Below are positions 48,916-58,676 of a stretch of 64,000 bases of DNA, in pieces (the first letter of the stretch is position 1; every line of letters begins with the position of its first letter). Both the position numbers and the translations under genes were made by a program. The notes beneath the pieces are model-generated. The model was not told where the DNA came from, did no database searches, and was given only the letters and a program-made list of their open reading frames with translations. Source of the DNA: Sabellastarte sp. h YS-2021 (Eukaryota > Annelida > Polychaeta > Sabellida > Sabellidae); contig OZ024931.1 of assembly GCA_964017235.1 (NCBI GenBank), positions 120,291,530-120,355,529 on the forward strand, given 5' to 3'.

Positions 48916-50250
48916 AACTAGACCTATCGCATCGGAGAACCGATGCAAATTGTATCCACCAGAAGAAAACTCACCAAAGCCATTCTAACATCGCTTAACC
49001 TTGAAGGAGAAGCCCAAGGTGAAATCTGACCATATCAAAAGATTCTTAGCCCATGATTTCCTATAGGTTGGTGTGACACTGCAAACCTCTAGGAATACGA
49101 ATAAGCAAGATATAAACACTAATTTTGGCAATCCTCATTTGACCTTGAAAGAGGGGCCAAAGGTCAAATCCGATCACACCAAAAGATTCCCAGCCCATGA
49201 TTTCCTAGATTTTGGTTTACCATTCCAAAGCTCTAGGACCAATAATAAGTGAGTTATAAGCACTTTTAAGTTGGGCTATTCTCATTTGACCTTGAAGGAG
49301 GGGTCCAAGGTCAAATCCGACCGCAGCAATAGATTCCCAGCCCATGATTTCCTATAGTTTGGTTTACCATCCCAAACCTCTAGGACTGATAATAAGCGAG
49401 TTATAAGCACTTTTAAGTTTGGCTATGCTCATTTGACCTTGAAGGAGGGGTCCAAGGTCAAATCCGACCACACCAAAAGATTCCCAGCCCATGATTTCCT
49501 ATAGGTTGGTTTACCATCCTAAACCTCTAGGACCAATAATAAGCGAGTTATAAGCACTTTTAAGTTTGGCTATCCTCGTTTGACCCTGAAGGAGGGGTCC
49601 AAGGTCAAATCCAACCACACAGAAAGATTCCCAGGCCATGATTTCCTATAGGTTGGTTTACCATCCCAAACCTCTAGGACCAATAATAAGCGAGTTATAA
49701 GCACTTTTAAGTTTGGCTATGCTCGTTTGACCTTGAAGGAGGGGTCCAAGGTCAAATCTGACCACACCAAAAGATTCCCAGCCCATGATTTCCTATAGGT
49801 TGGTTTACCATCCCAAACCTCTAGGACCAATAATAAGGGAGATATAAGCACTTTTCATGACTGCAAAGAAATGCCTGTGGCGGCCATCTTGTTTTTCAAA
49901 ATGAGGCCAAAAATATTCCCAGTCAAGATTTTATAATGAGGAACATATCCTGCGAATTTGAGATCTCTACCTATAATACCCTTTGCTTTAGAGGGCCACC
50001 AAAAGTCCTTGTTTAAAGTCGAAAAACACCCGTGGCGGCCGTCTTGTTTTTCAAAATGAGGCCAAAAATATTCCCAGGCAAGATTTTATGGCTATGAATA
50101 TATCCTGCAAATTTGAGAAGGCTAGCTATAATATTTTTTTCATTAGAGCGGTAATGGTGAAATCTCTCTACACACTACGGCGGCGGCGGCGGCGTAGGCG
50201 TAACGAAGTCAAATCCATAGTATCCACCAGATGCTATCCGGTGGATACAA
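48916..50250 (+). mobile_element. F1-E: compact complete F1 element
   Basis: The left end is aactagacctatcgcatcgg, with hairpin and subTIR ttgtatccacc. Six to seven 147-bp monomers follow (some with ttgaccctgaagg variants). The unique 3' domain contains two copies of ggcggcc(a/g)tcttgttttt, a cggcggcggcgg tract at about 50178 and the terminal hairpin tatccaccagatgc/tatccggtggata ending ggtggatacaa (50240-50250). It is the best reference for the full F1 structure because it is not nested or truncated. Confidence 0.88.
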
Positions 50251-50874
50251 TGATGTAGAGTGGCTGTAACTGAAATATAAATGCATGTAGTATTTGGCAT
50301 ATACATTGGAAACATATGAAAATCACATATTTTTTAAGTTATTTGAAAGATGGAGAAGACACACTTTCAAAGTTTTGTCAACTGATAATACTGAGAGATC
50401 CTGGTATTTATGAATTAAGGAATACATAAATCACAAAATACTGTATATAGAGTACATTATATAGTTTACATTATTGCCCTCTGAATACAGGATTTATTCA
50501 GATCCCAGGAAAGATTTATTTATAGCTAGTAATTAAATATATTTAGGTCACTATTTCATAAATATCTTCTGGTGAGGAAAGATATAATATATGACCCTGA
50601 TAAACTTGGCACATAACCAATAATATGCTTGAATTGAGAATACATAGCTATAAATTTACACTAAAAATCTGGGGCAGGAAAAAATGACACATGTAGCACT
50701 AATGTATTACTTTTTGTTAAAAATAATGTCCAACTATACCATTCCAATCTTCAAACCTATAAAAATTAAAGCTATAAACATACTGCAGTCACTGGAAAAT
50801 ACAAACATAAAAATACAACAGAACATGGAAATTTCTAAAAGAAAAGAAGGAAAGTTTCCCTCTCACTATACTTA
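50251..50874. other. AT-rich DNA, no gene recognised
   Basis: Nothing recognised up to the Harbinger-like insertion. A TTA target copy is at 50872-50874. Confidence 0.5.
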
Positions 50875-51344
50875 GGGGCCAGTTACACTTTCACGGATCC
50901 CCCATGGATATAGGCCACGGTTCCATATATGGAAATGCCAAGGATCTGTTGCGGATCGTGGGGTTTGGGGAGGGGGGAATGTTAGAAAAGTGAGTGATTT
51001 ACGGACGCGTCAGGGAAACTCTCCGGATGATAGGGATGCCACAAGGACATTAGGGATGCATTGCGTTGCTTGCGGATGACCTCCAGATACTCCTCCGTGA
51101 TCACCCACAGTGCAGCGGAAAGACCCCAGGACATGCCAAGACAACAAATGGATGCATCAGGACGTCGCAAGGACACCCCGGATGGGTTTACGACTTTGCG
51201 GACACTAACGGATGGGGTTTACAGATCCTTATTTTTCTCGCAGATGTCAGCTTATCAATAAGAATATTTTATTAACATAACATTACACCTGTCTCCATGG
51301 GAGGTATTGACCACTGGATATCTGGATGCCTGGATGCCAATGGC

Positions 51345-51460
51345 TATAAAAGGGGGTAAGGTCCAGCTCACTTGCCAGATACAATGTAGATGCCAATATG
51401 GACAGACATGAAATAAATCTTGCACAACTTCAACTCTTACTGTTAGAAATGGAGAGGTAG
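51345..51460 (+). promoter_or_regulatory. Plus-strand TATA box and truncated reading frame in the Harbinger element
   Basis: tataaaag at 51345-51352 is followed ~46 bases later by an ATG (51398) opening MDRHEINLAQLQLLLLEMER, then a stop at 51458. It runs head-on into the 3' end of the minus-strand gene. This could be the start of the missing transposase gene whose body was deleted; that is inference, as 20 residues cannot identify it. Confidence 0.35.
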
Positions 51461-53232
51461 TTACTCATCATTTCAGCTATGATAGACCGGTTGAGAAGCA
51501 GATGGGGTCTGCCAGGGGGTCTGCCAATTATTAGACAGAGAAGACACAGTTGGTCTGGTTGGGTGTTTGATGTGTCTTCGACTGGCTGGAACTGAGGCGT
51601 GTTGATGGCACCAAAGCTGATATCCTGTGATGTGTTTGGAATGCTGAAGTACTGGCTGTCAACTGAGGGTGGATTCGTTGGTGGTGAGAGGGTGAATCCT
51701 GTTGGTGTGCTGGTGAGTGGTGGGCTGCCTTGGCGTCTAATGTCTGGCATTGTAGTGGGTGGTGACATGACACGCAGCTGTGATGATGAATCGGTGCTCT
51801 GTGACATTTGCTGCTGTGATTGCTGACTGTGTTGCTGTGTGGGCTGCTGCTGCTGCTGTATTGGCTGATGTGTAAGTATTGTCTGTGATTGCTGCGGCTG
51901 CTGCTGTTCTGGCTGCTGTGACTGTATGGAATGCTGTGGTTGAATTGCCTGCTGCTACTGCATTGGCTGCAAGTGTTCCTGTGGCTGGATGCTTTGCTGT
52001 GGAGCGTGTCCCTGGATCTGCTACTGAGCTGGTGCATGCAGCTGAGTGAATGTCTGTTGAAAGTGCTGCTGTGAATGCTGTAAATGCTGCTGTGGAAGCC
52101 CTTGCGGTACGTGTATAAAAGTCTGTTGCATCTGCTGATGTGGTGCCTGCATCTGTGTGTGAGACACTGGATAATGGTGTGACGTCGAGGCTTGGCTGTA
52201 GGTGGTCTGCGCCATGCTCATGCCCTTTCCGTGTTGATACCTTTGCTGCTGCTTGTCCCTACGTTTAAGTCTCATCACTAAGTTGAATGTCTCTAGTTGA
52301 AATTTGTCATACGAGTCGCTTGTCAGTTGTACCACCTCCACTTTCAGGAAGTCACAGAAGCCCAATCTTGGGTTATCAGGCTTGTCTTCAAACTTTTTCA
52401 CCACAATGTCTTATCCCCCTCTGTGATTCGGCAAGAGCTGCTTGGAGGTCGGAATCTGCTAAACTTGACGTCACACTGACAGCACGCGAGTGGGTAGTAG
52501 GCATATGTGTATCCAGGTGCGAGGTGTCTGATGGGTCACAAGTGGACTCTGGAAGAGAAATACCCTTTAACGGTTCCATGTGCATAGTCTCCTGTCTGGA
52601 TGATGAGCCCGCTGCTGCACTAACTTGAGAAGCAGACGCCTTGGGAGTCCTAAATTCACTTTTTGCTGTAAGGTGGTGCACAATGTGGTCCCTGAGGAAG
52701 TCAAAATTGTATCTGGTCCATTTCTGCCTCTCTGTCAGCACTTTTGGCAGGCATCTTTATCCAAATAGTTCTCCTCACAAAACTTTGCCCACACAGCCTC
52801 CCTCTTGGACCTATCCTTGTAGTCCATTAAATGCTTGTTGTAGAGAATTTCATTGTAACACAGAAAGTCCACTAACTTCTGTTCCTGCTCAGCACCGAAG
52901 AGAACTGGGGGGGTTTCTTGCTCCTTTTGTCAGCCTTTCCCTTCCCTGTGCCCTTGCCCTTCTGTGTAGCTCCATCAGCTTGTGTAATCTGTGTATCCTC
53001 ATCACATGTATCCGATTCGTGCTGTGTCTCCAGCCCAATGTCACCCTGTTCTGTATCCGACATCTCCAGAGGATCCTCCACTCCCACCACCAACTCCTCC
53101 ACCCCAGCTGCCTGCTGGCTCTGCTGAGTCTCTGGTACACAATTCAATTCATCCACCTCTGGACTCCTGGCCCTGGTGGGCATCCTCTGTCTCCTGACTG
53201 CCTCTCCTCTTGGACCTCTTCCTTGGTGACAT
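51430..53232 (-). pseudogene. MADF/Myb-like DNA-binding protein gene of the Harbinger element, frameshifted
   Basis: The likely start is the ATG at 53232-53230 (MSPRKRSKRRGSQETEDA, a basic, nuclear-signal-like start), but the frame changes within ~30 codons. The next segments in order are: an acidic region (DTEQGDIGLETQHESDTCDE); a basic KGKGTGKGKADKR patch; a MADF-type trihelix at about 52905-52745 (KLVDFLCYNEILYNKHLMDY, then KDRSKREAVWAKFCEE); TERQKWTRYNFDFLRDH; an S/T-rich linker; a conserved helix block at about 52400-52262 (NPRLGFCDFLKVEVVQ, DSYDKFQLETFNLVMRLK) like the C-terminal dimerisation part of Harbinger Myb-like proteins; and a Gln-rich then Ser/Pro-rich tail ending at 51430. At least three frame changes are visible, one beside a C7 run (52908-52914), one near 52745 and others in the Gln-rich part. 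Some could be sequencing errors. In intact elements such a protein brings the transposase to the transposon ends. Confidence 0.75.
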
Positions 53233-54184
53233 TTTACACAAGTATTCACCAAATTTCCCCTTTAAAAAAACAAAAACCTCTAAAATTCTGATTAAATATG
53301 TATGCCAACAAAATATATCCTCAAAAATACACAGAGTAAACTGTAAACTTCCAAAAATTTATGTATACACATCGAATTGCAGAAACTGTATATTAGCAAA
53401 AGCCAAGTCAAGTGCCCCTTATATAGGCTTTCGTTCATGAGAAAGCATCTTTCCATAAGTTTCCATAAAAGGTGAACGTTGAACGTTGACAAAAAAAAAT
53501 CTTTCCATAAGTTCCTGAGTGTCGTGGAAAACTACAATTCTATCCGTAAACCCCGTCCTTATTGTCCTTGGGGCGTCCTTATCATCTGTAAACCCTGTCC
53601 CTATTGTCTGTGGATAGATCCGTAAATATCCATGCATATCCGCAGACAAATTACATATCCGTGACCTTCTTCAAGGACCATCCCTATTGGTCTATGTGGT
53701 TTCCCACAATGTCCGATAACTTCCGGTGGTGTCCTTATAGCCTCCGAACATCCTCCGGGAATATACGTAGAAATTTTCCGAGCCATTATTGGCGCGGATG
53801 AGTCAAGGATGTCCCGGATACCACCCAGGAGATCTATGGCTGCTGTAAGAATGCTAGGGACGATTTACGGATTACATACGGATCAGTTGCGGATATTAAT
53901 TACACCTGTCATCCGCAAAACTTTTACGGAAAACTCAAGCAGCAGTTGGACTTTTCCATGGCATCCCCGGGGACACTTCCCATCCATGGCAAGATGCCAC
54001 AAGGGCATTATGGACGGTACAGACGTGTTCACGGATGAAAAATATGATCCATAAATCACTCACAATTTTCCATATTAGGTAACCTGCCGCGATCCGGTGG
54101 AACATCCGGCTATGTGTAACTGGGGTCTTATCACCGTGAGCAAAGGTTAGGTATTTCAACCACTTTCATAACAATCTCCAAATA

Positions 54185-55204
54185 AACTAGAGGAATGCTT
54201 TTGCTAACAAAAGCGAAGCGTCCCTTAAAGTTTAAAATGCTTTGTGGTTTTAATAAGCATGCTGTAAATCTAAGAATGCACAAAGCTGCACCGTATGCTT
54301 TCCCACTACCTCTTAACACATTCTGAAGCTATAAAAGCAACAATAAAGGAGATATAAGGCAAAAAATCCAAAGCAGCGATTTATGACCCCAGTTTGGCCC
54401 ATAAGGGAGGGTCAGGGGGTAAAACTGACCGGCTATTTAGACTCTCCACATATGCTTTCCCAATACCTCTTAATACATTCTGAAGCTATAAAAGCAACGA
54501 TAAAGGAGATATAAGGCAAAAACTCCAAAGCAGCTATTTATGACCCCAGTTTGGCCCATAAGAGAGGGTCAGGGGGTAAAACTGACCGGCTATTTAGACT
54601 CTCCACATATGCTTTCCCAATACCTCTTAATACATTCTGAAGCTATAAAAGCAACGATAAAGGAGATATAAGGCAAAAACTCCAAAGCAGCTATTTATGA
54701 CCCCAGTTTGGCCCATAAGGGGGGGGTCGGGGGGTAAAACTGACCGGCTATTTAGACTCACCACATATTCTTTCTCAATACCTCTTAATACATTCTGAAG
54801 CTATAAAAGCAACAATAAAGGAGATATAAGGCAAAAACTCAAAATCAGCTATTTTATGACCCTAGTTTGACCCATAAGGTGGGGCCAGGGGGTAAAACTG
54901 ACCGGCTATTTAGACTCTCCACATATGCTTTCCCAATACCTCTTAATACATTCTGAAGCTATAAAAGCAACAATAAAGGAGATATAAGACAAAAACTCAA
55001 AATCAGCTATTTTATGACCCCAGTTTGACCCATAAGGGGGGGCCGTGGTATAAAACTGACCGGCTATTTAGACTCTCCACATATGGTTTCCTATTACCTC
55101 CCAGTACATTTTATAGCTCTAAATGCAATACTTAAGAAGATAATAGGGGGGTTGGCCTAAATTTAAGGCTTTCAGATTGGAAGGTGTCAGAAAATCACTC
55201 ATAA
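54185..55204 (+). mobile_element. F2-B: 3'-truncated F2 element
   Basis: The left end aactagaggaatgcttttgc with its hairpin and the subTIR aagcgtcccttaaag matches F2-A. About five to six 157-bp monomers follow. The shared right domain stops abruptly after aaaatcactcataaa, where F2-A continues with tgagacattt. The next sequence (ctagattgggccaactcggc) could be the start of another element. No F2 right end was found further on. Confidence 0.8.
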
Positions 55205-55735
55205 ACTAGATTGGGCCAACTCGGCGCCAACATATCCCCAGACAGGTCATCACTCACGCCACAGGTTTTGATCAGGAATTTTTTATTTAATCCATTTGTT
55301 GTATGCCATAAATATTGGAAAAAGTTATATGAACTTCAGCACATCAATCTACTAAGTTTATATCTTCCCAAGGAAGATGATGGTGTATCCCCAGACGTCG
55401 AATACATAACTCAACAGATCATATTTTCAATCTTCCTGCAATGATAACTCTAAACCTATTTTCAAAGTATTTAAATGATTGATGATTGAATGTCCATTCT
55501 AAATTAATAATCTCAAAAGAGCATATCTGTTTCTATATTTGTTGACAAATAAAATATTATTTTTAACTCAACTCATCATACTTTTCAATCTTCCTGCAAA
55601 GGGTAACTCTGAACCTATTTTCAAAGTATTTAAATGATTGATGATTGAATGTCCATTCTAAATTCATAATTCCAAAAGCGTATCTCTGTTTCTATATTTG
55701 TTCACAAATAAAATATTATTTAAAAATCATATATT
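55205..55735 (+). other. Unclassified insert with a ~158-bp tandem duplication
   Basis: It starts actagattgggccaactcgg, similar to the actaga starts of F1, F2 and F4. A 77-codon frame (55211-55444) reads MGQLGANISPDRSSL and has no recognised domain. Segments 55424-55565 and 55582-55725 are near-copies (ttttcaatcttcctgcaa to gacaaataaaatattatt), each ending in AATAAA. It could be the 3' part of a mobile element or of a transcript. Confidence 0.4.
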
Positions 55736-56747
55736 ATTTATATTAATATTTTATTATATTATTTTTAGAATTTGCATTGTTTTTCAGTTATTCATTTTCT
55801 CAATTCCTATATATGTGGTCCATATATATGCAACCTAAATATGTGACACAATCTCAGTTCTGACTCCCTTTGTCTTAGATAATGAAGCAAACACCACCTC
55901 CCACCCCCACCCCACCTCTCTCCCCTTCTCCACACCTCTCTCACTATTACAGAAGATCTGTATACCTTTGTTTATTTAGTGTCACTCAATAGCTGCAGGT
56001 CCCAGAGGTGGGTGGGGGATGGGGGGTGGGACTACAAAGAGATAGAGTGCTGCAGCACAAATGGTAAACAAACACTTATAATATAAAAGGGGTAATCAAA
56101 TACAAAAAGCTCAGTTAATCTTATCACTAAAATAAAATCAAATATATAAATAAGGAATGTCCAACAGGAAGATTATATACCTCCAGAATTAAATATAAAT
56201 TATCAAACGACAAGAACAGATTTATAATAACAATTCAGAATTGAGAATTTTAAGTATGTGATTATCAATTGAAATGAGTTCGTAACTGTAGGAGCTGTGT
56301 CAAAATTAAGGCAAGTTGAATAAAACTGGGCTAGTTGAGGGTTAAAAATCCCCTATTTTTACTACATAAGGCTATAATTTCATTAATATTTGGGACTTAA
56401 AGCTCACCAGAAAATAACAGTGTCCATTTTGCCTATTTGAATATGTTTAACCAGTTTCATATTAAAAAGTTAAAAACTCAGCAAGCAGAGAGATAACACA
56501 CAAAAATAAGTTCTTAAAAGCCTAAGATAGCCATAACATTATTAATATTCAAAATTTAAATAGACAGGCACTTCCTTCGAAAAATTCAAAGATTTCAGCT
56601 CTATGAGCCACATAGTTTGACAGTTGACAGGACTTTAAAGTGGCATACTATCCATAAATTGGGTCTCTGTGGGCATTTTACAATTGTTAAAGAGACCTTA
56701 GCAATTAAACTACAGAACTGAAACTTTTTGGGGGACATACACAACAA
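55736..56747. other. AT-rich DNA with a C-rich/G-rich pair and an old repeat
   Basis: 55888-55930 is C-rich (cacccccaccccacctctct) and 56008-56030 is G-rich (ggtgggtgggggatgggg), capable of G-quadruplex or mutual pairing. 56575-56690 is a paralogue of the DNA flanking the transposon at 61566-63816. No gene recognised. Confidence 0.45.
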
Positions 56748-58612
56748 ACAAAAATAGCATCAGAGATGCCCGTACCCCACAGCCTTGGGAAATATTTTAA
56801 CACCATGAGATACCAGTACAAACTTCAGGATACTTTCAGAGCACTGTCAGTTATATAAAGGTCCAAACAATGTTTAAATGGATAAATAATGCTTAAAAGA
56901 AAGATAATGCATATAAAGATGAAGTATTAAAGCAAGATTATTCAATGACAAGATGACAGCATTAATCAGTAAACTAAAATTCAACACTCTTTATATACAT
57001 CTGCATTTCCGAATTATGGTTTAGATGGTTTGAATATTACCATGCATACAGAAGTGGTAATACATTCAATGAATGCTTACGAGTGGTCTTGGGAGTAAAA
57101 TCTGCGGCTCACTTGATGAAATTCTATCTCTTACAATGGGAAGTTATGAAAGTAAAATTCTTAATAAATTCTAATGTGACTTTTGCTTAATCTGCATCAA
57201 AAGACAGACCCAAAGGTGCAACAAGATTTTAAAGGTCAAGGTCACTACGGCAAGGTAAAAGGTCAAATAAAGGTCACACCATGATAATACACACCTATAG
57301 CCAATAACCAATGTCCCTACCAAGTATCAACTTCCTACACCTTACGGTTTCCGAGATACAGCCATGACAATTTTATAGGTCAAGGTCACTATGGCAAGGT
57401 CAAATCAAGGTCACACCATGATGCTGCACACCTGCACCCCCTGGCCAATGTCTCTACCAAATATCAACTTCCTGCACCTAACAGTTTCCGAGATATAGCC
57501 CGGACAATATTTTATAGGTCAAGGTCACTACGGCAAGGTTAAAGGTCAAATCAAGGTCAGACCATGATCTTGCACACCTACACCCCCTAATCAATATCCC
57601 TACCACGTATCAACTTCCTACACCTTACGGTTTCTGAGATATAGCCCAGACAACATTTTATAGGTCAAGGTCACTACGGCAAGGTCAAAGGTCAAATCAA
57701 GGTCAGACCATGACGCTGCACACCTACATCCCCTAAGCAATATCCCTACCACGTATCAACTTCCTACACCTTACGGTTTCTGAGATATAGCCTGGACAAG
57801 ATTTTATAGGTCAAGGCCACTACGGCAAGGTCAAAGGTCAAATCAAGGTCACACCATGACGTTGCACACCTACACCCCCTAACCAATATCCGTACCACGT
57901 ATCAACTTCCTACACCTTACAGTTTCTAAGATATAGCCCGGACAACATTTTATAGGTCAAGGTCACTACGGCAAGGTCAAAGGTCAAATCAAGGTCACAC
58001 CATGATGTTGCACACCTACACCCCCTAACCAATGTCTCTACCAAATATCAACTTTCCAAGCCTTACAGTTTCCGAGATATAGCCCGGACAACATTTTATA
58101 GGTCAAGGTCACTACGGCAAGGTCAAAGGTCAAATCAAGGTCAGACCATGACGTTGCACACCTACACCCCCTAACCAATATCCCTACCAAGTATCAACTT
58201 CCTACACCTTACGGTTTCCGAGATATAGCCCGGACAAGATTTTATAGGTCAAGGTCACTACGGCAAGGTCAAAGTCAAATCAAGGTCAGACTATAACGTT
58301 GCACAACTACACCCCCTAACCAATGTCCCTACCAAGTATCAACTTCCTACACCTTACAGTTTCCGAGATATAGCCCGGACAAGATTTTATAGGTCAAGGT
58401 CACTACGGCAAGGTCAAAGGTCAAATCAAGGTCAGATTATGACGTTGCACAGCTACACCCCCTAACCAATGTCCCTACCAAGTATCAACTTCCTACACCT
58501 TACGGTTTCTGAGATACAGCACGGACAAACTATTTCCCGCCGCCCGCCCGCCCATCCGGACACCATGGGTGAAAACAATACCCCAACAGCCATTAAGGGC
58601 TGTGGGTAAAAA
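56748..58612 (+). mobile_element. F3-C: complete HINE-like element with 146-bp satellite
   Basis: The left end has hairpin agcatcagagatgc and the subTIR taccccacagcc (56773-56784). A ~450-bp unique left domain follows, then nine or so monomers with a 145-146 bp period (57235-58530), each with ggtcaaggtcactacggcaa, aaggtcaaaggtcaaatcaa and ttacggtttccgagatatag. The right side holds cgcccgcccgcccatccgg and a hairpin acagccattaagggctgt containing the subTIR ggctgtgggta (58598-58608). It encodes no protein. Confidence 0.87.
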
Positions 58613-58676
58613 TTATATATAATACAGTTTAAGACTTGTCACACTAAGCATTTCCAAATAACAGGGCAAAATACAG

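Larger units (their letters stand above)
50875..54127. mobile_element. PIF/Harbinger-like transposon without transposase
   Basis: The left end is ggggccagttacactttcac; the right end reverse-complements to gaccccagttacacatagcc. The inner inverted match continues with gtgagtgatttacgga/gtgagtgatttatgga about 100 bp in. Both sides are flanked by TTA (50872-50874, 54128-54130), the 3-bp target typical of PIF/Harbinger. The 3.25-kb interior holds one broken Myb/MADF-type gene on the minus strand, the accessory DNA-binding protein that Harbinger elements carry beside their transposase. No DDE transposase is visible. The subterminal regions are full of ggat/atcc and tccgtaaa-type motifs in both orientations, possible protein-binding repeats. 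Confidence 0.82.

Noticed and set aside
51066-51275. Plus-strand frames at 51061-51275 as genes
   Set aside because: They lie in the left subterminal region of the Harbinger-like element and show no homology signal.
52641-53291. 216-residue plus-strand frame opposite the MADF gene
   Set aside because: It is antisense to the acidic and MADF-coding part, whose minus-strand translation has recognisable motifs.
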